This document shows positions 26,323 through 36,849 of a stretch of 64,000 nucleotides of DNA, one piece after another. Below the pieces are notes generated by a model. That model ran no database searches. It was not told where the DNA came from and saw only the letters and a list, made by a program, of their open reading frames with translations. Both the position numbers and the translations under genes were made by a program. Origin of the DNA: Ferruginibacter sp. (GTDB taxonomy: Bacteria; Bacteroidota; Bacteroidia; Chitinophagales; Chitinophagaceae); assembly GCA_019638525.1 (NCBI GenBank), contig JAHBTO010000001.1, forward strand, positions 186,001 to 250,000. Direction: 5' to 3'. The stretch's first letter is position 1. Each line of letters starts with the position of its first letter.

Positions 26323-27477
26323 ATGAAACAGCGTTATTACTCGCTTGATGTATTTAGAGGCGCTACTGTAGCATTGATGATATTGGTGAATAATCCCGGT
26401 AGCTGGAGTCATATTTTTCCACCACTGGAGCATGCAGCCTGGCATGGTCTTACACCTACCGACCTGGTATTTCCATTTTTTTTATTTGCAGTTGGTAATG
26501 CTATGGCTTTTGTAATGCCACGATTGGAGGCTGCTGGCGAAGCTGCCTTTTGGAAAAAAATAACCAGGAGAACTTTGCTTATATTTTTTATTGGTGTATT
26601 TCTTAACTGGTTTCCATTTATAAAATACAATGATGCTGGTGAGATAGTTGCCAAACCTTTTGAAACACTACGCATATTTGGGGTACTGCAACGCATTGCT
26701 GTTAGTTATTTTTTTGCTTCAGTTATAGTACATTTTTTCAAAATTAAAGGCTCTTTTGTAGTGGGTATGTTTATGCTGCTGGCTTATTGGTTTTTATGTG
26801 TGGCTGCCAACCCAACTGATCCTTATAGTTTATCGGGTTGGTTTGGTACAAATGTTGACAAAGCAGTACTTGGCGAAAAACACATGTACCATGGTGAAGG
26901 AATTGCATTTGACCCCGAAGGATTGATGAGTAGCTTTGCCGCTATTGTACAGGTTATACTTGGTTACCTGGTAGGCAACTACATAATACAAAAAGGAAAA
27001 ACACCCGAAATGCTCAATGGCCTTTTTATTGCTGGTTGTGTGCTTGTGTTTACAGGTTTTTGTTGGGATATGGTTTTTCCTATCAATAAAAAAATATGGA
27101 CAAGCAGTTATACCATTTATACAACAGGGCTGGCCATACTGGTTATTGCCGTTATGATTTACCTGGTTGAATTTAAAAACCGAAAAGGTTGGTGGAGTAG
27201 TTTCTTTGATGTATTTGGCAAAAATGCCCTTTTCATTTTTGCCATGAGTGCTCTTATACCAAAAACACTGTGGTTAATTAGAATTAGTAATGGAAGCAAT
27301 GCAAATGGTAAACCCATATACCTGAACCCACTTGGCTGGTTTTACCAGCATGTTTGCAAACCAATACTGCCATCCGACCCCCGGATAGGTTCTTTATTAT
27401 ATGCCCTTTGTTTTATAGGTATGATGTGGTTTTTTGCCTGGATACTACACAAAAAAAAGATTTACATAAAAGTGTAA
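26323..27477 (+). CDS. HGSNAT-like membrane acyltransferase (COG4299/DUF5009)
   Basis: The 384-residue polytopic protein begins RYYSLDVFRGATVALMILVNN and contains HGLTPTDLVFPFFLFAVG. These are hallmarks of the heparan-alpha-glucosaminide N-acetyltransferase-like family. About ten hydrophobic segments are visible. The eukaryotic relative moves acetyl groups across a membrane onto glucosamine. Bacterial members are presumed to acetylate cell-surface or breakdown sugars such as amino sugars (inference). It is monocistronic, and a terminator hairpin overlaps its stop codon. The ATG at 26323 fits the motif start. Confidence 0.85.
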   Translation: MKQRYYSLDVFRGATVALMILVNNPGSWSHIFPPLEHAAWHGLTPTDLVFPFFLFAVGNAMAFVMPRLEAAGEAAFWKKITRRTLLIFFIGVFLNWFPFIKYNDAGEIVAKPFETLRIFGVLQRIAVSYFFASVIVHFFKIKGSFVVGMFMLLAYWFLCVAANPTDPYSLSGWFGTNVDKAVLGEKHMYHGEGIAFDPEGLMSSFAAIVQVILGYLVGNYIIQKGKTPEMLNGLFIAGCVLVFTGFCWDMVFPINKKIWTSSYTIYTTGLAILVIAVMIYLVEFKNRKGWWSSFFDVFGKNALFIFAMSALIPKTLWLIRISNGSNANGKPIYLNPLGWFYQHVCKPILPSDPRIGSLLYALCFIGMMWFFAWILHKKKIYIKV

Positions 27478-27483
27478 ATCTTT
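27456..27483 (+). terminator. Hairpin terminator overlapping a stop codon
   Basis: An 11-bp perfect stem AAAGATTTACA/TGTAAATCTTT has a 6-nt loop. The TAA of the acyltransferase gene (27475-27477) is inside the right arm. Flanks are A-rich before and T-rich after, so it may work in both directions for the convergent T9SS gene. Confidence 0.65.
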
Positions 27484-27538
27484 CTTACAAAAATTTAAAT
27501 GTTTTTTTAAGCTTACAATTAAAATATCTCTTAATTGT

Positions 27539-29578
27539 TTATTGTTTTACCAACCTGATGGTTTTGGGCTTTTCTGAATTTGTGTATCCGGTAACCATAT
27601 AAATACCCGGCGCCAATAACTTTGTGTTTAAACTTACCTGGTTAATACCAGCTATTAATTGTACTGTATTGTTTTGCATAATTCTGCCGGCAAAATCACT
27701 TATCACAATATTTACCTGGCATTTTTCTCCGGTATTTATTTTAAGAACAGCTTTTTCATGTGCAACAGGGTTGGGCAAAATGGATAATATTTCAAACCCG
27801 GTTGTTTTATTTAATAATGTTACTATATTACTGTAAGTAATCTTTCCATCGGCATCTATGGTTTTAAGCCTGTAATAATTAACACCTGCCGATGGGTTAT
27901 TATCAACTATTTCAAAAGGCTGGCTACACCTAGCCTGGTTAGCTTGCAAACTTGTAATAACAGTATAATGTACAGCATCAATACTTCTTTCAATTTCAAA
28001 AGTTACCTGTGTAGCTGTACAATTAGCTTTCCAGCTCAGTATGTTTTTATTATCGGCCCGGGTACCTTTAAAATATTCAAGGCTGGTTGCTAAAGTGCCA
28101 AGTGGTTTACTGGTAATATAAAATCCCGAAAAAGCTGTAACAGGCACTGTTACTTCCCACCAGTTTCTGGTAGCATTCCAAATAACGGTAAATCCACTGG
28201 TAGCTGTTGTAAAATCTTCAGACGGGCCGCTGTAATTTAAAGGATTTGTACCGGTGCCATGAAACTGTCTTAAAACCAGGTTCGAAATACCAGTTGCATC
28301 TGCAGGCCCTGTGGGTAATGCTTTTTGATTGCTATCGCTTGCTTTTGTATTAAAGTTGTCAAACTCACTTTGCAGGTAATATAAAGTTACATTAGCTGTT
28401 GATGTGGCAGGGTAAGGGTTTAGCAATGGCTCAATATCATATTTCCTTGCAACATACAAACTGGTAGTTCCTTTTTTATTAGCGCCTGTATCTACTTGCA
28501 CACAAGTATTGATGGAGTTTGAAACCGGTGCCGCTCCGGCAGGAGTAATGTTGGCAATAAGGTTACAATTTCCATCCCTGTAATTTGTACCGGATGGAGA
28601 TACTGTTATGTTTTGGCATATTTGTGGCCCGCCTGCGGTACCCGCTAATACATAAGAGGCAGCATTAACAGTTACTGTTACAGTTGTACTTCCTGTTTGT
28701 CCATTTGAAGGATTGAGTGCATTAACCGTATAAGTGGTTGTACTGGCAGGAGTAGCTATAACCGTAGGGCCTGTTGTAGTATTTAACCCCGTTGCAGGGC
28801 TCCAGGTAAAGTTTATATTATCAGGTGTAAAACGATAAGCATTAGGCATACCGGTCCAGTTGGTAGTATTATTTCTTCCCGGAGATACCGTTGCTACTGT
28901 ACCATTGCTGTTTTCAATTCCCTGGGCTTTGGATAAAGATGTATTGCTACAATCTGCAGTATGTATTTCAATTACATTAGTAGTTTCATACAGTATAATT
29001 TGAACATTAGCAGTACCACTGGCAGAAAAAAAAGTAAGGTTACTGTAATCAATTACAAACTTACGGTTAGGGCTAACTCCTACTTCAAAATATTGTATAA
29101 CCGCCGGGTTAGATGCGCCGGTAAAAGTAAGGTCGCTTGTAATGGCGTGTATAACATTGTTAGGAGCCGCAGCATTTGGAAGCGTAACACCAAGTCCTGT
29201 TGTAGTTGTATTGGTGCTACCCAGGCCTACCCATCCGTTGGTACTAATGTTTACCGAATTGAAAATATTTCCATAAAACCTAAAAGAAAAAGGCAGGGTG
29301 ATATTATCCCATCTTCCATCATCAAGGTTACCGGTACTTAAAGGTTCAAAAATACTGTTTAACTGATCTACCAGAACTGTTGTGGAAAAATTAAATGGAT
29401 CATAAGGGTTATTTGCAATAGCCGATGCAGTATAACTTACAGGCACAGCCGAAGCTGTGATGGAAACTGAATTGCCGGCACACACACTTGCACTGGATGG
29501 GTTGGTAGTAACTGTTAGTTGCGAAAAACAATAATTAACAGTACATACAAAGGCTATAGCTAAGTAAAATTTTTTCAC
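27539..29578 (-). CDS. Secreted T9SS cargo protein with Ig-like/PKD regions
   Basis: The 679-residue protein starts at a GTG (complement of 29576-29578) and has a signal peptide ending near NYCFSQ. An N-terminal Ig-like segment and a lectin- or H-type-like region follow (SFRFYGNIFNSVNISTNGW). A second bacterial Ig/PKD-like repeat lies around residues 255-305 (TTTYTVNALNP), then a long unrecognised region. The last 80 residues form a type A T9SS sorting domain (SILPNPVAHEKAVLKIN, then GIYMVTGYTNSEKPKTIRLVKQ). It is therefore exported and attached to the surface or released. No catalytic domain is recognised, so adhesion is a guess only. It is convergent with the acyltransferase gene. Confidence 0.8.
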   Translation of the reverse strand: MKKFYLAIAFVCTVNYCFSQLTVTTNPSSASVCAGNSVSITASAVPVSYTASAIANNPYDPFNFSTTVLVDQLNSIFEPLSTGNLDDGRWDNITLPFSFRFYGNIFNSVNISTNGWVGLGSTNTTTTGLGVTLPNAAAPNNVIHAITSDLTFTGASNPAVIQYFEVGVSPNRKFVIDYSNLTFFSASGTANVQIILYETTNVIEIHTADCSNTSLSKAQGIENSNGTVATVSPGRNNTTNWTGMPNAYRFTPDNINFTWSPATGLNTTTGPTVIATPASTTTYTVNALNPSNGQTGSTTVTVTVNAASYVLAGTAGGPQICQNITVSPSGTNYRDGNCNLIANITPAGAAPVSNSINTCVQVDTGANKKGTTSLYVARKYDIEPLLNPYPATSTANVTLYYLQSEFDNFNTKASDSNQKALPTGPADATGISNLVLRQFHGTGTNPLNYSGPSEDFTTATSGFTVIWNATRNWWEVTVPVTAFSGFYITSKPLGTLATSLEYFKGTRADNKNILSWKANCTATQVTFEIERSIDAVHYTVITSLQANQARCSQPFEIVDNNPSAGVNYYRLKTIDADGKITYSNIVTLLNKTTGFEILSILPNPVAHEKAVLKINTGEKCQVNIVISDFAGRIMQNNTVQLIAGINQVSLNTKLLAPGIYMVTGYTNSEKPKTIRLVKQ

Positions 29579-29866
29579 AAAATAGGATTTATTCAGGCTT
29601 CTAACGGTATGTAAATAAAATTATTGCAGTATAAAAAAGAAGATTAATTAAATAAATAGGCTTCGCTTATTTCTTTAAAATAATTTTTAAAATAATAAAC
29701 AGGCGAATAAAAAAGATTTTCGTAAAACTACTAAGTGGTTTTTCTAAGATTTAATAGCAAAAAAAATTTACAGGTTATTAAACTGGCAAAACAATTTTAT
29801 TTTAATATAAGCGTTAAAAAGAATTAATACCAATATCCAACAAAAAACCATAAACCAATAAACCTG

Positions 29867-32212
29867 ATGAGAATCAAGATCCTGTTAACTAATGCTTTAT
29901 TTTTCATAGGCAGTAGCCTTTTTGCTCAAAACTTTGTACCCACAGGTGAACAAAGTTCAACCGGTCAAAGTGGTACCGGTGCAAATATCAACGTGGTATA
30001 TCACCGATGTGAATGGACCATTGACCCAAGGAGTGGAAAAAATATTTCTGGAACAGTTACCACTTATTTTAAAACCACCCAAGCAAATGTTTCCACCATT
30101 AATTTCGATTTAAATAAGAACTCATTCAATAACGGATCGCTTGTTGTTACCTATCATGGCACAGCTTGTACTAAGTCATTTCCTTCATCAGGCGCTGTAA
30201 ACATTTTAAACATTACACTGCCTTCAAATATCCCTGCCAGTAATACTTTAGATTCTATATCTATAACATATTCCGGTACTCCTCCAGGCGTATCAGGAGC
30301 TGCACAGGGTTACCAGGTGGGTGGAACTGGATCTAACAGGTATATCAATACCTTATCCGAATCGTATGAAGACAGGGATTGGTGGCCTTGCAAAGCAGAT
30401 ATGCAGGATAAGATTGACTCGATGGATATTATTGTACATGTTCCATGGATTACTGCCAGTAACGATACATTTTGGGTTGCCAGTAATGGTGTGCTTTTAG
30501 ATTCTACAATCACAAGCAGTACATCAAGGCGCTTTATTTACAAAACCCGTTACCCAATAGCCTCTTACCTGGTAGCAGTTTCGGTTGCAAAGTTTACCCG
30601 TTATCATCGCTCGGTTGATGTTAATGGAACAACAACACCCGTTGTGTATTACCTGTTATCTAATGCATCAAGCAAAGCAACCAAGGTTGCCAATATGGAT
30701 AAAATTAACCCCGTTTTACAAGCCTTTAGCAATAAGTTTGGCGATTATCCTTTTAAACTGGAGAAGCATGGGTATTATGATGGATTGCTTGGCGCCGATG
30801 GGATGGAACACCAAACATTTTCGAGTATTGCTTCCTCTGGTTTCTCTCTTAGAACACTTACACATGAACTGATGCATCAATGGTTTGGTGATAATGTAAC
30901 TTTTGCTACATGGAACGATCTTTGGCTGGCCGAAGGCTTTGCCAGGTATAGCGAAGCACTTGCAGCAGAGCTGGTGCCTTCTTTAGGATACAGTGCATAC
31001 TCTACTTTAAATGGTTTTAAAAGTTCGGCGCTTTCTCTTAATACTGCCAGCACCTGGATACCCAATAGTTACATGGCTACATCAAACCTAATTTGGAATA
31101 GCAGCTATGGCTCTACCGTGTATGAAAGAGGTAGCATGATTGTTTCTATGTTGCGTGCACTGGCAGGCGATGCAAAATTCTTTCAGGCATGTACAAATTA
31201 TCAAACCAACATGAAGGGAAAAGCAGCTACCACCGATTCTTTAAAAAATTATTTCAATGCTGTATTAGGTACCGATATTTCTGCATTTTTTGATGATTAT
31301 GTGGGAGGTTCTGGCAGCGGAACAACAGCCGTTGGTGGTATTGGTAACCCCATTAACACGGTTAATTGGAACTCTCCTTCTGCTAATAAATTGTTTATAC
31401 AAATGGGTAGCCAAAGCAGAACATCAGGTAGCAATGTAAGTTATTTCAGGGGGCCGGTGGTAGTACACGCTACCAATGCTGCAAGCTGCTGGACAAAAGA
31501 TACAACCATTACTTTTTTTGACTGGGGTGGTGGCAATATGTCTTATGCAGGCAACGGTTTAAGTGCACCAACTACATTGCTTTACTATAAACTTTCGTTT
31601 ACGCCTACACATTTGTTTTATGATGATAGCGCCAGAACATTATCAACAGGAAGTACATTTAAATTAAGCACACTGGCAGCAAGTGTTATCAATTTTTCGG
31701 GCCATAAAACAGCCACTGGCAACCAGCTTTCTTTATCACTTGTAAATACAAGCGCCGCCAATAAAATTGAAATTGAAAAAAGTATAAACGGTATTGATTT
31801 TTCTACAGCCGGCCAGATGGATGAAGTAACGAGCAATGGCCAAACAAATAATTACCTGTATAATGATGCATTCCCCTATGATGGGTATACTTTTTACAGG
31901 GCAAAAATTTATTATGCTACCGGTACAGAAATTACTAACATAATAAAAATAGAAAGCAATAAAAAATCAGGCATATTAACTATTTCGCCAAACCCTGCTT
32001 CAAATATTGTGAAAATTGCTTTTAATAATTCTTCACGCAATGAAACAATGGTAAAAATAACCAATGCAGAAGGCAAAGTTGTATATGAATTGATAACTAA
32101 TAAAGAAATACTCAATTATGATGTTAGTGGCCTGGCAAATGGAGTTTATATGGTAAGCATCATACAAAACGGTGCATTAATACAAAGTAATAAGTTAATT
32201 GTGAAACATTGA
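29867..32212 (+). CDS. Secreted M1-family metallopeptidase with T9SS sorting domain
   Basis: The 781-residue protein has a signal peptide (about residues 1-21, ending FAQ) and an M1 aminopeptidase-like fold. The zinc site is HELMH (H333, E334, H337) plus E356 in WLAEGFARY, the exact HExxH-18-E spacing. The substrate-binding motif appears as GADGMEHQTF in place of GAMEN, as in many bacterial M1 relatives. The last 80 residues are a T9SS type A domain (SPNPASNIVKIAFNN, GVYMVSII). It probably degrades peptides outside the cell. The next gene starts 35 bp after its stop, so the two surface proteins may be one operon. Confidence 0.88.
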   Translation: MRIKILLTNALFFIGSSLFAQNFVPTGEQSSTGQSGTGANINVVYHRCEWTIDPRSGKNISGTVTTYFKTTQANVSTINFDLNKNSFNNGSLVVTYHGTACTKSFPSSGAVNILNITLPSNIPASNTLDSISITYSGTPPGVSGAAQGYQVGGTGSNRYINTLSESYEDRDWWPCKADMQDKIDSMDIIVHVPWITASNDTFWVASNGVLLDSTITSSTSRRFIYKTRYPIASYLVAVSVAKFTRYHRSVDVNGTTTPVVYYLLSNASSKATKVANMDKINPVLQAFSNKFGDYPFKLEKHGYYDGLLGADGMEHQTFSSIASSGFSLRTLTHELMHQWFGDNVTFATWNDLWLAEGFARYSEALAAELVPSLGYSAYSTLNGFKSSALSLNTASTWIPNSYMATSNLIWNSSYGSTVYERGSMIVSMLRALAGDAKFFQACTNYQTNMKGKAATTDSLKNYFNAVLGTDISAFFDDYVGGSGSGTTAVGGIGNPINTVNWNSPSANKLFIQMGSQSRTSGSNVSYFRGPVVVHATNAASCWTKDTTITFFDWGGGNMSYAGNGLSAPTTLLYYKLSFTPTHLFYDDSARTLSTGSTFKLSTLAASVINFSGHKTATGNQLSLSLVNTSAANKIEIEKSINGIDFSTAGQMDEVTSNGQTNNYLYNDAFPYDGYTFYRAKIYYATGTEITNIIKIESNKKSGILTISPNPASNIVKIAFNNSSRNETMVKITNAEGKVVYELITNKEILNYDVSGLANGVYMVSIIQNGALIQSNKLIVKH

Positions 32213-32247
32213 TTTATATAAATCCGATACTTATAAAACATACAGTT

Positions 32248-35200
32248 ATGAGAAAACTTTTATTCTCTGTAATAACAGTACTAAGTTTTACACAAATTGC
32301 TTTAGCACAAACAGCTACAGTAAGTGTACCACTTAGTATTGGCCGTAATAATTGTGGTGGTGGTGGTGGATATTTTAGAGCAGCAAATGATTCGCTGTAT
32401 TATTTTAGTTATAAATCGCCCAACCTTACCAACCATATTCCTTTGCCGCAAGGATGTCAACCTATATTGAAACCTAAGCCACGAGGCTATAATTTTATGG
32501 TATATGATGCAAGTATTGCATTTAACCCTGCCGACCAGATGATTTATTATGTATGGACGAATTATAGTTTACCTGCTCCTTACAAATCATATATATGGCG
32601 CTGGGCACCCAATACCTGCCCAAGGCCTGCTGCCGGATATGATACTTTACGCACTTTTAATACAGATATTGGTGGTATCACTTTTGATGCAAATGGCATT
32701 GGCTGGCAGTTAGAATTTTCTGCCTCTGCACCCTACCAGGGCAGATTAAGAAAAGTTGATTTTTCTACAGGCACCATTGGCATACCCGATACGCTAGACC
32801 TTACAGGTGGCAAACAATTATGGAATGTGGGTACTGGTGATATTACTTTAACCCCAAGCGGGCAGATGTATTTTGTATTCGATAATAAATTATTTACGCC
32901 TGATTATGGCAGTGCAGGAGGCCCCACCGGCCATATTAAATGTACCTATATTGATACTATTAGAAGGCCTGCTGGCGCAAGTGGTTTACCGGGCCTTACA
33001 TATGGAGACGGAGACCTGATTGCTTCTTATAGCCCTGGTTGCAGGTATGGAAATATAAACCCTGTAACCGGCGATACTGGAATTGTAACCTATAGTGGTT
33101 ATGCAGCAGGAAAAGGTGTATCTTCTTATGATTTAGCAGCTATTAGCTCAGGTGTAGGAGCAGCCAAAAAACTTATTTCGGTTACCCCTACCGGTACGCC
33201 CAATCAATATGATGTAGTATATGATATATTTACCCGTAACTATGGCAATGTGCCTTTAACCAATGTGCAACTTACGGATGATTTAAAAACAATTAATGGC
33301 GTTACCAATGTTTCAAATGTATCGGCTTCGCTTACCAGTAACCCGGCAGGTGTTGCATTAAATCCTTTGTACAATGGTACCACTAATATTAATTTGCTGG
33401 CACCTTCACAATCACTTCCCTGTTATCCGGTATCCGATAATAATTTTACTATTCGCATTACCTGTAGGTTATCAAACATTTTACCGGGTGTTATTTATTA
33501 TAATAGTGCTATTGCAACTGCCAATGGTTTTAATAATGTTGCATTGAGAGACTCATCAACAAATGGTTCATCGCCCGATTTAAACCAAAATGACAAACCA
33601 GATGATTATGGCGAAGGCGAGCCTACTCCTTTTTTAATAACCATTACACCTACCATACCTCCTTGTTCGGTTTTAAGCCAGGTAATGTATAGCCAAAACT
33701 TCGGCTCGGGTGCAGGTATGTCTGCTTCATTACCTGCAGTACCATCAGCAAGTTCTACTTATACCGGTTCGGTTGCCGTTCCTTTAACTATAAATAAATT
33801 TTGTGTTTCTGCCAATGCATCAACACCCGATCCTTCAAATTTTATTTCACTTACTGATCATACCGGTGGTGTAAATGGAAGAATGATGGTAATTAATGCA
33901 GATGCTGCTACTAAAGTTATTTACAGGGATACCTTACCGGTATCTTGCCCGGGACAACAATATTCGTTGTCTTTCTGGACAGCATTTATAGGCAACAGTA
34001 CCTACCAAACAATTTGTGACGGTTTAGGAGGCTTTAAATACCCAATGTTACAGGTAAGGATAAGAGATGTTGTTACGGGACTTGTAATTACACAGTTTAC
34101 AACCGATACAATAAAACTAACTACATGGCAACAACTGGGTATGAAATGGGTGATGCCAACTGGTTTCTCGAATGTGATACTTGAAATTTTAAATGCCGGC
34201 CCCGGTGGATGCGGAAACGACCTGGTTCTTGATGATATAGAATATGGAATTTGCGATCCCCTACCAACAGTTAGTATTGATAACCCCGGAGGCACATGTC
34301 TTAGTTCTTCTGTAACATTTACCGGCAATCTTAGCGACCCCGGTATAATACCCGGTTCAAAAGAATACCAATGGCAGTGGTCTCCTGCACCGGGTGCAGG
34401 GCCCTGGACAAATATAATTGGAGCAACCTCATCTACGTATACTATTAATCCTGTTACCCCAACAGATACAGGTAGGTATTATCGTGTTATTGTTTGCGCT
34501 ACCGGCAATATGGCTAACCCACTTTGCCGCTATACTTCTCCCGGTTCGAGGCTTATTGGCAAAACACTTTCTGTTGCACCGGCATCGGCTACAAAAAATA
34601 AAAACAATATATGCCCGGGCATTTCTGTAAGCTTAGGTATTACCGGTGGTACGCTTGGCACCAATGCAAGTTGGAGATGGTATTCTGGTAGCTGCGCAGG
34701 TACTTTAGTAGGTACAGGTTCAACAATAAATGTAACCCCATCGGTAACTACTACCTATTATGTACGTGCCGAAGGTGATTGTAATACCACCGCCTGCCAG
34801 GCTGTAACAGTATTTATATCCTGCGATATTGATAAAGATAAAGATGGTATACCTGACTGGGTTGAAAGTAATATGGCTGCAGCTTTTGCAGATGCAAACT
34901 CAAATGGTATTATAAATGCTTACGACCCCACATACCCCGGGTTTGTAGATTATAATAATGATTATATTAATGATAATTTCCAGGCCGATGGCGATTCGGA
35001 TAATGATGGTATACCTAATTATCTCGATACCGGTTTCCCCGGCCGTATAGATACCAATGCTGATGGTGTGGACGATAGGTTTGATACCGACCTGGATGGT
35101 ATTATAAATATGCTTGACCTGGATAGTGACAACGATGGCATACCCGATGTGGTGGAAGCTTACGGTGTAGATACCGATGGCGATGGTAAAATAGATAATT

Positions 35201-36771
35201 ATAGTGATGCAGATGGCGATGGTCTTTCTGACCAGGTAGATAATAACCTTACCAATGCGTATAATAGTGGCCTTGGTCTTGGCATACCAAATTTTGATAA
35301 TGATGCGGTTCCTAACTTTCTTGACCTGGATAGTGATAACGACGGAATACCCGATGTAGTAGAAGCCGACGGCCCCGATACAAATAATGACGGTAAAATT
35401 GATGGCTTTGTGGATGTAAACGGTGATGGATTGCACGATGGCTATATAAATGCCACAGCTTTACTTAGAACAGGCGCCGACGTTAGTGCCGACGGAAAAG
35501 CTGACAGTTATCCTAATAAAAACAAAGACAGAGATTTTAGGCCCAATGCCTACGACCTGGATAGCGATGGTGATGGTATTGCAGATGTAATTGAAGCCGG
35601 TTTCCCAGATGTTGATTTTAATGGTATTGTTGATGGTGCTATAGGTAGTAATGGATGGGCAACAGTTATTTCAATTAAACCAACACTTGGTTTAAGGTTT
35701 ACAGATGCCGATTCTTATCCCGATTACCTGGATATAGATTCTGACGGTGATGGTATACCTGACAATATTGAAGGGCAAACAACTGCCGGTTATTTATTAC
35801 CAACATTAACCGATACAGATGGCGATGGTATTGCCAATGTGTATGATAACAACCCGTCTGCATTTGGTGGTTCTGGTATTTTAGTTTATGACCATGATGG
35901 AGATGGCACACCCGATTACCGTGACCTTGATACCGATGGCGATGGCCAGCCTGATATTGCCGAAGGCAATGACTTTAACCTTAATAACATTGCCGATGAT
36001 GATATTACACCTACCGGTTTAGATACCGATGGCGATGGTTTGGATAATCGTTTTGATTCGTTAAACTCTGTTACTAACATCAAAGGCACATCGTACATGA
36101 TGGGCAATGGTGGCAGCTTAACAGGAGATCCTGCTCCGGGAGCAAGATGCACAGTTCAGAAAAAAACTGTTGGGCAGCCTAATCGTGACTGGCGCTATGT
36201 AGGAGTTGTTTTACCAGTAGAGATTTTAAGCTTTACCGGTACGCAGCAACATAAAATAGTAACGCTTAACTGGAAAATAATTTCTAACCAGGGAATAGAC
36301 CGTTTTGAAGTGCAACGAAGTACCGATAACAACAACTTTATAAAAGTGGCAACGGTTACCGAGCCTGTATTATTAAATGTGCAACAAAGTTTTGGCGCTA
36401 CTGATAATATTACAAGTATAAATAGCGATGTATTGTATTACCGATTAAAAATTATAGGCAAAAACGGCGATATCAAATACAGTAATATTATTGTAATAAG
36501 GCTTGGCAATTCAAAAATTGATATTAAGTTAACCCCTAACCCTGCTAAAGATTTTGTACAGGTAAGGTTAAAAGCCCAAAAAGAAACAGATGTAACATTC
36601 AGGCTTATTGATATCTATGGCAAGGTTGTGTTGTACCAGGTTAATAAAGTATTTAATGGCGATAATGTTATTGATATAAACGGAATTAGCAAACTTAGTA
36701 ATGGCATGTATTCGCTTCAGATATTAATACAAGATGATTTGGTTACAAAAAAACTTGTGATAACCAGGTAA
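32248..36771 (+). CDS. Very large T9SS surface protein with DUF11-like, Ig-like and thrombospondin type 3-like repeats
   Basis: The 1507-residue product starts at the ATG at 32248 with a signal peptide (MRKLLFSVITVLSFTQIALAQ); the frame is open back to a TTG at 32209. The N-terminal third contains Tyr/Pro/Gly-rich sequence resembling repeat-containing surface proteins, then a DUF11-like segment near NYGNVPLTNVQLTDDLK. A jelly-roll-like region and one Ig-like domain with a PGAGPWTNIIGATSS loop follow. From about 34.8 to 36.1 kb come many Asp-rich DxDxDGxxD motifs of the thrombospondin type 3/calcium-binding kind. The last 80 residues are a T9SS sorting domain (LTPNPAKDFVQVRL). It is likely a calcium-stabilised cell-surface stalk or adhesin. 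A strong terminator follows. Confidence 0.85.
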   Translation: MRKLLFSVITVLSFTQIALAQTATVSVPLSIGRNNCGGGGGYFRAANDSLYYFSYKSPNLTNHIPLPQGCQPILKPKPRGYNFMVYDASIAFNPADQMIYYVWTNYSLPAPYKSYIWRWAPNTCPRPAAGYDTLRTFNTDIGGITFDANGIGWQLEFSASAPYQGRLRKVDFSTGTIGIPDTLDLTGGKQLWNVGTGDITLTPSGQMYFVFDNKLFTPDYGSAGGPTGHIKCTYIDTIRRPAGASGLPGLTYGDGDLIASYSPGCRYGNINPVTGDTGIVTYSGYAAGKGVSSYDLAAISSGVGAAKKLISVTPTGTPNQYDVVYDIFTRNYGNVPLTNVQLTDDLKTINGVTNVSNVSASLTSNPAGVALNPLYNGTTNINLLAPSQSLPCYPVSDNNFTIRITCRLSNILPGVIYYNSAIATANGFNNVALRDSSTNGSSPDLNQNDKPDDYGEGEPTPFLITITPTIPPCSVLSQVMYSQNFGSGAGMSASLPAVPSASSTYTGSVAVPLTINKFCVSANASTPDPSNFISLTDHTGGVNGRMMVINADAATKVIYRDTLPVSCPGQQYSLSFWTAFIGNSTYQTICDGLGGFKYPMLQVRIRDVVTGLVITQFTTDTIKLTTWQQLGMKWVMPTGFSNVILEILNAGPGGCGNDLVLDDIEYGICDPLPTVSIDNPGGTCLSSSVTFTGNLSDPGIIPGSKEYQWQWSPAPGAGPWTNIIGATSSTYTINPVTPTDTGRYYRVIVCATGNMANPLCRYTSPGSRLIGKTLSVAPASATKNKNNICPGISVSLGITGGTLGTNASWRWYSGSCAGTLVGTGSTINVTPSVTTTYYVRAEGDCNTTACQAVTVFISCDIDKDKDGIPDWVESNMAAAFADANSNGIINAYDPTYPGFVDYNNDYINDNFQADGDSDNDGIPNYLDTGFPGRIDTNADGVDDRFDTDLDGIINMLDLDSDNDGIPDVVEAYGVDTDGDGKIDNYSDADGDGLSDQVDNNLTNAYNSGLGLGIPNFDNDAVPNFLDLDSDNDGIPDVVEADGPDTNNDGKIDGFVDVNGDGLHDGYINATALLRTGADVSADGKADSYPNKNKDRDFRPNAYDLDSDGDGIADVIEAGFPDVDFNGIVDGAIGSNGWATVISIKPTLGLRFTDADSYPDYLDIDSDGDGIPDNIEGQTTAGYLLPTLTDTDGDGIANVYDNNPSAFGGSGILVYDHDGDGTPDYRDLDTDGDGQPDIAEGNDFNLNNIADDDITPTGLDTDGDGLDNRFDSLNSVTNIKGTSYMMGNGGSLTGDPAPGARCTVQKKTVGQPNRDWRYVGVVLPVEILSFTGTQQHKIVTLNWKIISNQGIDRFEVQRSTDNNNFIKVATVTEPVLLNVQQSFGATDNITSINSDVLYYRLKIIGKNGDIKYSNIIVIRLGNSKIDIKLTPNPAKDFVQVRLKAQKETDVTFRLIDIYGKVVLYQVNKVFNGDNVIDINGISKLSNGMYSLQILIQDDLVTKKLVITR

Positions 36772-36800
36772 AAAACAAAAAGATTAATAAAAATTATTAC

Positions 36801-36833
36801 AGCCCTTCCCCAAAAAACCGGAAGGGCTTTTTT
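36801..36833 (+). terminator. Rho-independent terminator of the large T9SS gene
   Basis: A 9-bp stem AGCCCTTCC/GGAAGGGCT with a 10-nt loop is followed by a T-run (36829-36833). It ends only 4 bp before the -7 box of rsmA. Confidence 0.9.
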
Positions 36834-36837
36834 ATGC

Positions 36838-36845
36838 TACATTTG
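36838..36845 (+). promoter_or_regulatory. -7 box of rsmA
   Basis: TACATTTG is an exact TAnnTTTG match, 4 nt before the ATG at 36850. The region where a -33 element would lie is inside the upstream terminator hairpin. Confidence 0.55.
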
Positions 36846-36849
36846 TTTC

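Noticed and set aside
34822..36060. Tandem DNA repeat or CRISPR-like array in the large T9SS gene
   Set aside because: The similar GATGGCGATGGT-type units encode Asp-rich protein repeats in one open frame and vary in spacing; there are no constant repeats with unique spacers.
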